Shown piece after piece: positions 1 to 8,552 of a stretch of 64,000 nt of DNA. Numbering within the stretch: position 1 is the first letter of the stretch; every line of letters begins with the position of its first letter. The notes beneath the pieces were generated by a model that was not told the DNA's origin, ran no database searches, and was given only the letters and a program-made list of their open reading frames with translations. Made by a program: the position numbers and the translations under genes. Source of the stretch: JANOYY01 sp043720395 (GTDB taxonomy: Bacteria > Actinomycetota > Acidimicrobiia > Acidimicrobiales > JANYDT01); contig JAYSSR010000077.1 of the NCBI GenBank assembly GCA_043720395.1, forward strand, positions 1 through 64,000, given 5' to 3'.

Positions 1-432
1 CACAACGGAACAACGCCCTTGCCGGGGACCCATATCGTTCAGCCCACAAGCCCGCAGAGGCGTCCCCGGACGCCGGTTTGCGACGCGCCAGAAGCGCCGT
101 TCGGTGCGCGTCGGCAAACGTTCGTCACCGTGGGTCGGCCGTCGTTCTGCGCTGCCTGTTCTGCCTGTTCTGTGTGGTAGGCGGAGCCGCGGTGCCGCAC
201 CACTCCGCCGGGTATGCGTGCGGGGTCACTGACGTCCGGGCGAGCGAAGTGTGCGCTCTCGATCTGGCGATAGGGGACGCTGCCGCAACTGGTTTGCCAG
301 TCGCCATGACCGGGCCCGTCATCACCGAGGCAAGAGCGGGATCCGGCCCGGCCCGGCGGGACGAAAGCGTGGAAGCCAGGGGCGCTCAGTAAACGACGCG
401 AGGATCGAAGGCAGAGCTGCGAGGCTGTAAGT
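1..432. other. No supported gene
   Basis: Open frames exist on both strands here, but none has a recognisable domain, a convincing ribosome site, or a composition that separates it from the antisense of GC-rich DNA. The next gene starts with a GTG at the right edge of this stretch. I see no hairpin or repeat worth naming. Confidence 0.5.
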
Positions 433-1460
433 GTGGGACGCGTATTCATCTCGTATCGGAGATCGGACGGAACGTACGTCATCTCGAGTGTGAAGGACGC
501 TCTGGAGAGCCGCTCGCAGTACGTCTTCATCGACGAATCGGACATTCCGCTTGGCGCACCGTTCCCGCAAGCCATCGACGACGAACTCCAGCGCACCGAT
601 GTCGTACTCGCGATGATCGGCCCTCAGTGGTCGGCCCACCGACTCGCCGAACCCGGCGACTATTGCGCACCGAGCTCTCAACAGCGAGACGCCTCGGCAA
701 GCGTGTCGTGCCCGTTCTCTTCGGTGGTGCTGCGATGCCGATGGAAGATGCGCTGCCAACGGAGCTGGGCTGGCTACGGGTCGAGAACGCCGCGACAGTT
801 GGTAAAGGCCTCTCGTGGACTGCAGACGTTGAGACGCTCGCCACGAAACTCTGTGCACTCGGCAAGCTGACTCGGTACCGCTCGCGCGTGTTCGTCGCCG
901 GTAGCGACACCGAGGGGTCGCTCCGGTTGGCTGAGCGGATCGGCATCGAACTAGCGGACACGCCGATCAGTGCCGTGAGCGCAGGCGGTGGTGCCGCCGT
1001 CCAGTTGTGTATGGGTCTCTGCAGCACCCTCGACAGCGCGGGTCTGTACGGGCCTGAGCGAGCACTGTTTGTCTATCGGCGCTTACCGGATGAGCCCGGG
1101 GCGCGCCCACCTCGCCCGCTGCCTTCTCGGTACGGGACGGTGCAGTACAGCGCCCTCACAGACAAGGATGAGCTCCGTCGAGAGCTGGTATCGCAGTCGG
1201 TCGCTGCTCTGATCATTGCCGGCGGACGGAGTTCAGAGCGAGAGGCACGGATGGCCATCGAGGCTGGCCTTCCGGTAGTCGCGGTCGCCGCATCTGGCGG
1301 CGCCGCCCGGCGGATCTGGGAGGATCAGGCCAGGCTTGGCGATGCGCTGCCAGGAGTGCCCGGTCCTGACGGCGATCGGCTCTTCCGGGCACTGAACTCG
1401 ACCGATGACGACGTCGTCGTGGAGGCTGCAGCAACGCTCGTGGAGCTTGCCAGCCGGTAG
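433..1460 (+). pseudogene. TIR-SLOG protein gene, split by a frameshift
   Basis: The gene encodes a TIR domain followed by a SLOG-like Rossmann domain, a layout known from bacterial antiphage sensors in which TIR consumes NAD and SLOG binds a nucleotide signal. The GTG-started frame carries VFISYRRSDG, the VFIDESD loop and DVVLAMIGPQWSA, then leaves the family right after GDY near base 660. The other frame resumes there with RTELSTARRLGKRVVPVL, including the Glu expected for TIR catalysis, and runs on through VFVAGSDTEG and IIAGGRSSEREARMA, which match the nucleotide-binding loops of SLOG/LOG-like folds. A single missing base in the GDY codon region would restore one protein of about 342 residues. 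Either the gene is inactivated or the base was lost in sequencing; the downstream half shows no further stops, so decay, if real, is recent. The TIR call is strong; the SLOG call is moderate. Confidence 0.75.
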
Positions 1461-1599
1461 GTGTATCTGACCATTTCGTTGTCGCAGTTGGCTGCTGAGT
1501 TGCTACGGTCCGACAAGATCGTCTGGACTCGCAAACGCCTACTGCTCAGGATTCATGGTTGACAGCGCGAGAACACGACAACCTCGTCTCAGGCGGTAG

Positions 1600-1745
1600 G
1601 CGGCAGGCCGGTCATTGTCCTGGAACGCCAGATCGCGCAATCTGCGAACGTCAATGCGACTACCGTCGCAGCGTGGCCAAAACGGCGGAGCAGCTCGACG
1701 GCATGGTTATGCACGTTCGCTACGAACGTGGTCAAGCTCGTTAAC
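1600..1745 (+). pseudogene. Possible chemoreceptor C-terminal relic
   Basis: Two adjoining frames read QIAQSANVNATTVA and then SVAKTAEQLDGMVMHVR. Placed end to end with a frameshift near 1670 they resemble the C-terminal helical tail of methyl-accepting chemotaxis proteins. There is no upstream signalling domain and no start. This is a weak similarity by eye in an otherwise gene-free stretch; it could be chance. Confidence 0.25.
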
Positions 1746-1844
1746 TTCGTGCGGCTGAGCAAACACGTGGCCGCACGCGATCGGACTGGACCCGGCACTC
1801 GCCCAGTTCACGTCACAAAGCTTGCTCGGCGTACGAAGTTCAAC

Positions 1845-2015
1845 TCAGCGCGCCGAAGTCGGCGAAGAGGCGCCGCCCCATCCCGCTCGACGCCGGAACG
1901 CTGACCGAAACCCGCCGCCCACCGCTGCGCTTAGGAGCGCGAGCGCCGGCTCGTAGGCGTCGGCTAGGAAGACCACGACCTCGTGTTCGCACGTGAGGAC
2001 GGGCGGCCGATTCAT
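1845..2015 (-). CDS. Possible small protein (56 aa)
   Basis: A 56-residue frame beginning MNRPPVLTCEHEVVVFLADA lies just downstream of, and on the same strand as, the tyrosinase-VWA gene. A modest purine-rich stretch precedes the ATG. The first 35 residues have a protein-like hydrophobic pattern (VVVFLADAYEPALALLSAAV); the rest is Arg/Ser/Gly-rich. No family is recognised, and it may be no gene at all. Apart from this and the chemoreceptor-like relic, 1461-2107 shows nothing. Confidence 0.25.
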   Translation of the reverse strand: MNRPPVLTCEHEVVVFLADAYEPALALLSAAVGGGFRSAFRRRAGWGGASSPTSAR

Positions 2016-2107
2016 CCCGACCTGTTCTGAGGTGACACCGGTCCACCATTGAGGGGGTCACGGTGATGAGACTACTGCCTGCCCGAAACATGCAAGGAGG
2101 AGGTCAC

Positions 2108-5100
2108 CTACCCGTGGGGGTGATGATCGTGCGGCGGATGATCGTCTGGGGGATCGTTGTCGACGGGCTTCGGTGACGACGGCGGAGCGGGATCGTTCCC
2201 ATGCTCGTCGTAGGACGACGTGTCACGGGCGATCTCTTCCGAGCCAACTTCGACGAGCCGATCGTCATCGTCGAGCGTGAACATCGTGAACATCAGCGGA
2301 TGGTCATGGCCGCCGTGGTCATGGCCGTGATCGGCCTCATCGTCGGCGGGAATCGGTGGTGCTGTCGGTTCAGCGAGCAGCTTTCCATCCAGTTCGTCGA
2401 GCGCTCGACGGCGGCGATTTCGTCTGTTCATGTCGGTCTCCAACTCTCGGAGATCATCCTGACCGGGCTTGGATGGGCGATCATCCTTCGGTGTCCCGAT
2501 CCCGCCGGGGATCTCCGTGCGGAAGATCGAAACAGTCCGGGAGTTCTCACGTTGGAACCGGCCGGCCCGCGGGCTCTTGCCGTCGGCGACCACCCTCACG
2601 ATGTGGACACCGGGCCTGGATGGGACGAACAAGGCTTCCCACATTCCGACCCCGCCAACCATCGGCACGGCCGTCTCGACTCCGTTCGGGTCGGTGACGA
2701 TCGCCTCAACCTGGGCATATCCGTCGAAGGGTTGGCCGTTGGCGGTCAGCGTTGCGGCGACGTACACGTCTTCGCCGAGCACCCCGAGCGTAGGCTTCAG
2801 CGCAACATCGAGTTCGAGGTCAGAGTAGCTCTGAACGAGTAGCGAGTATGGCACTGCACCATCGCGCAGGGCCATCACTCTTTGGCGTAGCTCCTCGTCA
2901 TCGCCGACTCCCTTCTTGATGGCGTCGTCCGGCAAGCGCAGGGTGGCCACCCAGGTGCCCGAGCGAAGGACCCCCGGGTCGATCGGCAGCGATAGTCGGT
3001 AGAAAACGTCGTCGAGATTGCCGTGGAATTCGACGGTCGAGAGCGCCGTCGCGCTGTCGATCACGGTGCCGTCGGGTGCTTCCAGTGTGAACTCGATCAG
3101 CGGTGCCGCGGGTGATAGCACGATTACGTCGCACTCGATGTCGAACTCGCTTAGCTCAAACGGGATCCGGTGCACGCTACCGAGATGAAGTTCGCCTTGC
3201 GGATCGACCACGATCGCCGTGCGGGTCATCCCGGCGAGGATCTGGACGAAGTACTTGGCCAACCGGAATCGTCGCTCGGCGGGCGTAACATCGCCGGTAA
3301 TCAGCATGTAGCGGGAGATCGACGACAACACCGCGTCGCTAACTTCACCAGGACGGCCGAGGCCGATGGCATACAGCGCGTCGTTGTACGGAGAGATCGC
3401 TGCGGTTACGGACGGGTCGGAGACGTACGGCGTCTCATTTTCGTTGCCGTCGGTCATGACGCACAGAGCGAAACGTTGGTACGGGGTGATCGGGTTCACC
3501 CGTTCCGCGTCGAGCATGCCGACTCCACTGATGATTCCGGCACCGATGCCGGTGAAGCCCTGCGGCACCAGATCTGGCGAGGCGATCGCCACGTTGAGGT
3601 TGGCCCGCCCGGTGCCAGCGGCCGGCGTGGATGTGGCCGGTCCGAGGGCGGTTATTCCACTCAACGGATAGATGCTGTCGTCGAAGGTGACGACGCCGAC
3701 ACCGTCGAACTCGCGCATGACATCACGAATCACTGCGAGCGACGACTGCAACATCTGGAATCTGGTGCCGCTCACGCCGGCGCTCGCCGCCATCGAACCC
3801 GACCGGTCAAGCACCAGCGACACCGCCGTGCGCGGGCGCGGAACGGGAGTTGCGCTGAGGTTGACCGTGGCCGTGAAGACTGTGCGCATCACTCCCGGAT
3901 TCGTCCCGTCGAATCCGTCCCGGTCGAGGATCTGTCCGCGGATCGCCGCGACCCCGGCAACGGGAGTGTTCAAAGTACCGTTCGCCGTGAACTGGACGTA
4001 GACCCGGGCGGTCACCGTGTCGCTTCCAAGGACATGGTCGACGGTGACTGCGCCCTGGCCGGCTGGCACGGAGAAGTTTGCACCGGTGACGCTGGTGATC
4101 TCGAAGGTCACCGGCTGGCACGTTCTCACCGAGGCCCTGATCGGCATGAACGTGGTCAGTAATTCGGGGACCGAACCAAACGCTACCGAGGGTGTGGTCA
4201 AGCTCACCTCGGGGACATCGGAGTGGTACCACGGACCAATCAGTTTGTGGTTCTGCACATCCACCGGCCGTGACAGCAAAGGATCCGCGAACCATGCTGC
4301 GGTGCTCAGATTGTTCATCGAGTCGTTCAGACTGTGGCCGGCGTTGGCGGTACCGGCGGTGGTTGGCAAATAGCCCGGCGACGAAGAACGGCGCTGCCAG
4401 ATTGACCACAGCCGGTCCACATTGCAGTGGTGCAACCAAAACACCGGATCATTGACAGCGACTGCCGGAAACGACATGTGCCCACCGTCAGGCAGAATCC
4501 GATCCCACACTTGGCCAATCCATGGGTGGACACCGTCGTGCAGCAACCGCTCCAGGAACTTGCGAAACGAAGCGAGTAGCTGGGCCGTGGTTATGTTCCC
4601 GGGAGGTGGCGGATCATGCCAAGGGATCGCGTCATACGCCGTCGGCCAGGTTTGCGCCGGTGGCCCGGCACCGACACTGCGCCGGGCGATGTCCAGCGTC
4701 GGGAGGTCGGCGGCAGCAGGGACACCCCTCGATCGCTTCAGCGTAAGGTCTGCGTCGATGGTGTTGTTCTGGCGAGGCAGACGAACGTTCATCCGCCACG
4801 TCGCTGGGTTGGAAAAAGGTCCGCTGGTCACAAAACCGGTCGCCGAGTTTCCAAATCCACCCATCAAATCGGTGGTGAACGGAAAGCCTGCGACTGAGGC
4901 GTCGCGGGCGTTGACCCAATCCCAGTAGGGCACTGTCAACTCGGGGTTGCCGCTGACCCGCTGGAGGTCTAGCTCGAAAAGGCGGAGAAACTCACGGTGC
5001 CACGGGCCAAACGCCGGACCGCGATGCGCAGCCCCAGAGGCGGTGAAGTGCAACCAGACATAATCGTCGTAACGGTTGGGTGTGCCACCTCCGTCGGTGA

Positions 5101-5224
5101 CCATCTGCGCCGCCGGCGGGATTCTGCTCGGTGACTTGGTCGGACTCTTCAGGTCCAGCACGGCTTTAACGAATGCAGCCTTGTCAGTTGTGGTCAGATC
5201 GGCGACGTTCATGCGACATTTCAT
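2108..5224 (-). CDS. Tyrosinase-VWA fusion with histidine-rich tail
   Basis: This 1038-residue protein starts with a tyrosinase-type dicopper domain. CuA ligands fit H59, H67 and H76 (WLHF, AAHRGPAF, GPWHREFL) and CuB ligands fit H229, H233 (HDGVHPWIG) and H265/H266 in DPVFWLHHCNVDRLWSIW, so the full copper set for phenol/catechol oxidation is present. A linker leads to a von Willebrand A domain with an intact MIDAS motif DRSGS (D473, S475, S477), then beta-rich domains, and a tail with HGHDHGGHDH and DDHPPHDHHPHG, which could bind copper or another metal. No signal peptide is evident. Ordinary bacterial tyrosinases are several times shorter. The ATG is preceded by AAGGAAGG at good spacing; a second Met lies four codons on. 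It stands alone, with an IS relic upstream. The dicopper and VWA calls are firm; the substrate and the role of the VWA part are unknown. Confidence 0.9.
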   Translation of the reverse strand: MKCRMNVADLTTTDKAAFVKAVLDLKSPTKSPSRIPPAAQMVTDGGGTPNRYDDYVWLHFTASGAAHRGPAFGPWHREFLRLFELDLQRVSGNPELTVPYWDWVNARDASVAGFPFTTDLMGGFGNSATGFVTSGPFSNPATWRMNVRLPRQNNTIDADLTLKRSRGVPAAADLPTLDIARRSVGAGPPAQTWPTAYDAIPWHDPPPPGNITTAQLLASFRKFLERLLHDGVHPWIGQVWDRILPDGGHMSFPAVAVNDPVFWLHHCNVDRLWSIWQRRSSSPGYLPTTAGTANAGHSLNDSMNNLSTAAWFADPLLSRPVDVQNHKLIGPWYHSDVPEVSLTTPSVAFGSVPELLTTFMPIRASVRTCQPVTFEITSVTGANFSVPAGQGAVTVDHVLGSDTVTARVYVQFTANGTLNTPVAGVAAIRGQILDRDGFDGTNPGVMRTVFTATVNLSATPVPRPRTAVSLVLDRSGSMAASAGVSGTRFQMLQSSLAVIRDVMREFDGVGVVTFDDSIYPLSGITALGPATSTPAAGTGRANLNVAIASPDLVPQGFTGIGAGIISGVGMLDAERVNPITPYQRFALCVMTDGNENETPYVSDPSVTAAISPYNDALYAIGLGRPGEVSDAVLSSISRYMLITGDVTPAERRFRLAKYFVQILAGMTRTAIVVDPQGELHLGSVHRIPFELSEFDIECDVIVLSPAAPLIEFTLEAPDGTVIDSATALSTVEFHGNLDDVFYRLSLPIDPGVLRSGTWVATLRLPDDAIKKGVGDDEELRQRVMALRDGAVPYSLLVQSYSDLELDVALKPTLGVLGEDVYVAATLTANGQPFDGYAQVEAIVTDPNGVETAVPMVGGVGMWEALFVPSRPGVHIVRVVADGKSPRAGRFQRENSRTVSIFRTEIPGGIGTPKDDRPSKPGQDDLRELETDMNRRNRRRRALDELDGKLLAEPTAPPIPADDEADHGHDHGGHDHPLMFTMFTLDDDDRLVEVGSEEIARDTSSYDEHGNDPAPPSSPKPVDNDPPDDHPPHDHHPHG

Positions 5225-5301
5225 CGTCTACCTTCCTTACGCACCCGGGTTGACAGAGTCCGATCGGGTGGTGGGCGTTCGGGCGTGATGCCTGGTGTTG
5301 C

Positions 5302-5579
5302 TCAGGTGCCGGTTGTGATGCCGGTGGCTGAGATGGTGTCATTGTCGCGCGGTGCGTCGAGTTCCGCCAGTGATGTGTCGGTGAGGTAGCGGCGGGCGAT
5401 GATCCAGTCGTCGGGCTAGTCGGCCAGGACGGCGCCGACCAGTCGTTGGCCACCTGGGTCAAGGATGCATAGCTGATGGTGATATCCACCCCGTCGTTCT
5501 CAACCTGTCGGGCCCGTCTGGTCAGATCGCGGGTGGCGGTGCGGGCAACTCCCGGTCTTCCGGGTGTCGAGCGGCGCAT
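5302..5579 (-). pseudogene. IS256-family transposase C-terminal relic
   Basis: In one frame the minus strand reads QRLVGAVLAD, stop, PDDWIIARRYL, closely matching the LVGAVLAEQ-xEW-RRY end of Mutator/IS256 transposases; an in-frame TAG replaces the usual Gln. A neighbouring frame supplies TRRARQVENDGVDITISYAS, matching the preceding RRRTxVVGIFP-xxAS segment. The relic therefore has at least one stop and one frameshift and lacks the catalytic DDE region. It lies just upstream of the tyrosinase-VWA gene and marks an old insertion. No terminal repeats are recognised. Confidence 0.55.
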
Positions 5580-5778
5580 ACGATTTCGTGTTCGTGTTGT
5601 TCGGGTCCGCTAACGAACTGTCGGTGGAAGTGAGCGGCTTCGCACATGGGTTCGAACAGGCGGACGCTCACGCGTTCATCGCACTGGAGGACCGGCAATG
5701 AACGCGGCGATGGGGAGTTCCGGCGAGCTCAGCGGCCTCGGCTACCAGAACGTCGTTCAGGCTGCCAGTGTTGCACGC

Positions 5779-6785
5779 TCATTCGCCCGCTATTGCCCAT
5801 CCGATAGCGGCGGCGAGCGAGCACCTACCTTTGGAGTCGACCATCAAATCCCGCCAGTTCTCCCTTCCCCGGGCGTGTCCTCGCACCCACGTGTCGTTTG
5901 GTCCCATCAACTTCTGGAGATGTGGGGGCGCTTCCGCAGCGTGGAAAAAAATGGCGACGAATTCGTCAGCGTCCGCTTGTGAGCAACTACCGAGTGCGCC
6001 GCAGCGGGCCGCGCTCTGCTTTTTCGACTCGTCGGGCGAGATCGATGCGATCGAAAAGCTCTGCGCCGCCATCCATCGGTATGAGTGAGCTCCAGGCTCA
6101 GGCATCAGCGTCATCCAATCTCCCGACGCACGTCCGCTGTTGACGCAGAGATCCACATACCAGGCGATGGCGCAACCCACAGCAGCTCTGAATGCCGGCG
6201 CCTGCTGTCTCCCGCGGAGGCTGAATGTCGGTGGGTCGAAACCGACGCCCAACCCAATTTGTGCCGCGCCTACCCAGGCCGTCACTTCGCTACTGTCGAA
6301 GCACATAACGATTTGAATCGCCTCACTATGGAAGGCCGTTGTCGATCTCGGGCGGTCGGTGAGGTGCGGACCGAGAAGGGATGCCCTGCTTGCGATTCGC
6401 TCGAGCCACTGAGGCGACCCCCGGAACTGGAACGGTCGCTGTCATGCGTGCACCACCGAAGCTGACGCTCTGTCACCTCCTTCTCGAGGTACTCAGCCGA
6501 TCGACGCCTCCGCAGTTTCACAAGCCAGTCATCCGCCCCAATCTGGCTCTCCCGAGGGTCCACCCGGGGAAGGCCCACGCCCCGCTTGCGGCGCTCCGCC
6601 TCGTCTACAGCCAACCGCGTGAACTCTTCAACCCGGCGACTTTGCGGTCGTGTCCAATTGGTCAAGATGTAGTCATAGTCAGCGCCAACCATGCTGGCCA
6701 ACCGCGTAGCGACTGCTCCTCGTTCCGACGGGTCCGCTCCAAGCGGTTCGAGGATTGAGAAGGGGTCGAGGTGTTCGCGAGCCAC
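5779..6785 (-). pseudogene. Hypothetical gene broken by a frameshift
   Basis: A GTG-started frame of 167 codons has a natural protein composition (GADYDYILTNWTRPQSRRVE, VDEAERRKRGVGLPRVDP) up to about base 6440, then becomes Ser/Arg-rich and stops. The next frame becomes protein-like at that same point (QWLERIASRASLLGPHLTD, then AIQIVMCFDSSEVTAWVGAA) and runs to 5779. Joined, they give about 330 residues. I recognise no family, so no function is offered. The alternative is two short overlapping genes, the second starting at the ATG near 6306. The frameshift reading is preferred because each frame is convincing only on its own side of the junction. Confidence 0.45.
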
Positions 6786-7147
6786 GCCTCAGCCTTACAC
6801 GCACACGGTCAGCACCGATCAGAGCAGAGTTTGAAGCTCACCGGTCGGTCCGATGGACCCGCGCGATCGCATGCGTCCATTGGAGGACGCCGGTCCGGGG
6901 CGGATGTGCACAAAGGTCATCGGCCGCGGCGTTGGAGTGCAGAACGTTCAGCGGAGGCAACACCGAACATGCGGTAGCGGACGACGAAGCGCTCGCGGAA
7001 CCGGCGATCTGCATCCGAGCCGAGCCGCTCTCGGATGGCCCGCCGCCGGCGGCCGAATCGCATAACTCCTCGCGAAACGCCATTTCGCGACCCACGTCCC
7101 GCGAAAAGCATTAGAAGAACCATTAGAAGTCGGGCCCGTGAACGACG
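6786..7147. other. No supported gene
   Basis: Short frames on both strands overlap here without domains or ribosome sites. One minus-strand frame ending around 6917 is Arg-rich (RRRRAIRERLGSDADRRFRE) and could be a small protein, but nothing else supports it. Confidence 0.4.
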
Positions 7148-7186
7148 AAGCCCTGGCCTGCCATAGTGGCTGACCAGGGCTTTCTT
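7148..7186 (+). terminator. Perfect 9-bp hairpin with T-rich side
   Basis: AAGCCCTGG and CCAGGGCTT form a perfect 9-bp stem around a 17-base loop, followed on the plus strand by TTTCTT. It sits directly beside the 3' end of the partial tRNA, so it may be the original chromosomal terminator shared by the tRNA and its convergent neighbour. Confidence 0.55.
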
Positions 7187-7188
7187 AG

Positions 7189-7230
7189 TGGCGGGGGCAG
7201 GATTTGAACCTGCGACCTTCGGGTTATGAG
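7189..7230 (-). other. 3' half of a tRNA (CAU anticodon), candidate att site
   Basis: The minus strand reads from a 7-base loop CTCATAA (anticodon CAU) through a 3' anticodon strand CCCGA, a variable loop, a perfect T-arm (GCAGG, TTCAAAT, CCTGC) and the acceptor strand CCCCGCC with discriminator A. The bases that should form the 5' anticodon strand (TCGGG), D-arm and 5' acceptor (GGCGGGG) are absent: the sequence above 7230 does not pair. A tRNA identity block that begins at the anticodon loop and runs to the 3' end is the usual core left at one end of an element that integrated into a tRNA gene. The native downstream hairpin lies to the left, so the element should lie to the right. The intact tRNA is expected at the other border, outside this window. 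Met is the likely type; Ile with a modified CAU is possible. Confidence 0.75.
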
Positions 7231-7477
7231 TGCACAGACCCCCGTCCGTTACGGGATGCGGCCGTAGGCGTTCCTCCTGCTCAGAGCGGGTCCCGCACGC
7301 TGTGATTGCCGATTCCGTGAGTTCCCGTAGGTACCAGTGGGTGGGAGGCGCGCTAGCAAGTTGCTGACGCGCCGCTCAAGCGGTTCGTCGTCCAGTTCCG
7401 GGACTGTCGGCCGTCCCTTTCTCGCGATCCGGCGAGAGAATATGCCCTCACCAGAGAATGCGAGTGGGAAGGCAGTG

Positions 7478-8443
7478 ATGGCTCAGTTCGGGCTGGAGGA
7501 TTGGCAGGACCTCAAAGAGGACGATTGGCCAGTGCTGTTGGCCGGCAACGGAGCGAGCCGGGCGGTCTCGGATGCCTTCGCGTACGACTCACTGCTGGCT
7601 GCCGCGAACCTGGACCCCGACGATGTCGAACTCTTCGACCACCTCGGCACGTCGAACTTCGAGGAGGTGCTGAGGTCGTTGGACTTCGCCAGGATTGTCC
7701 ACGAGCAGCTCGGCGGCGACCCGGCCGACGTCCAGGACCGGCGGGAAGTCGTCCGTCACGCGCTCGTCGAGACCGTGAACGATCACCACGTCGACTGGCT
7801 CGATGTCGCAGGTCCGCGGCTCACGGCGATCAAGCAGGCCTTACGTGAGTTTCACTCGGTCTTCACGACGAGCTACGACCTGGTCTTCTACTGGGCAATG
7901 AACCACAACGGAGCCCACGGCTTCGCTGACTTCTTCTGGCATCTGCCTGACAACTACTTCGACCCGGACGACTCAGACCTCATCCCCAACCGCACCCACG
8001 TGTACTGGCTGCACGGCGGCCTGCACCTGTACCGGACGGCCGACGACGGGACCGCGAAACGGGTGCACCTCGTCGGAGCGGCGCTGCTCGACCAGTTCGC
8101 CGCTGCAGGCCTTCTTCCTCTCTACGTGGCAGAAGGTGAACCGGAGCAGAAGCGACGCTCTGTTCGACGCTCCGACTACCTGACTTTCTGTCTTGAGCGG
8201 TTCGAGCAGGACGACCGGCCGCTCATTGTGTTCGGCCAGTCGCTAGGACCCTCCGATCAACACCTCGTGGACGCGATCAAGCAGGTCCCCGATCGGGATC
8301 TTGCTTACGCGATCTACCCGACCACCCAGCTCGCCGTGAACGGCGTGCGCGCACACATCGAAGAGCTCCTCGACCGCGACGACATCGCGTTCTTCGACAG
8401 CACGACACATCCGCTCGGCGACCCCGCCCTTTACGTCCCCTGA
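7478..8443 (+). CDS. DUF4917 SIR2-like protein
   Basis: A 321-residue protein of the DUF4917 type, a branch of SIR2-like Rossmann proteins often found in defence islands. The N-terminal LLAGNGASRAVSDAF resembles the NAD-binding loop of SIR2 folds; LGTSNFEEVLRSL, FTTSYDLVFYWA and HGGLHLYR are recurring family blocks, and LIVFGQSLGPSDQHL the distal fold. I choose the ATG at this start because GGAAGG lies at ideal spacing; an upstream extension would be Ser/Arg-rich and implausible. It is the first gene inside the suspected tRNA border. A same-strand partner follows after about 110 bases, which suggests a two-gene defence unit. NAD cleavage or sensing is inferred from the fold only. Confidence 0.75.
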   Translation: MAQFGLEDWQDLKEDDWPVLLAGNGASRAVSDAFAYDSLLAAANLDPDDVELFDHLGTSNFEEVLRSLDFARIVHEQLGGDPADVQDRREVVRHALVETVNDHHVDWLDVAGPRLTAIKQALREFHSVFTTSYDLVFYWAMNHNGAHGFADFFWHLPDNYFDPDDSDLIPNRTHVYWLHGGLHLYRTADDGTAKRVHLVGAALLDQFAAAGLLPLYVAEGEPEQKRRSVRRSDYLTFCLERFEQDDRPLIVFGQSLGPSDQHLVDAIKQVPDRDLAYAIYPTTQLAVNGVRAHIEELLDRDDIAFFDSTTHPLGDPALYVP

Positions 8444-8552
8444 CCCGCCGAGCTCCTGTGCCGGCCCCAAGGTCGCTGCACTCCGCAAACAGGCTGAGAC
8501 GTGCGCCTGCCGATGTCGTACGTTCGACCGTGATGATTAGGGCACACGCGCA

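Noticed and set aside
3170..4162. Long plus-strand frame (330 codons) within the tyrosinase-VWA gene
   Set aside because: Shadow of the minus-strand gene, with no domain.
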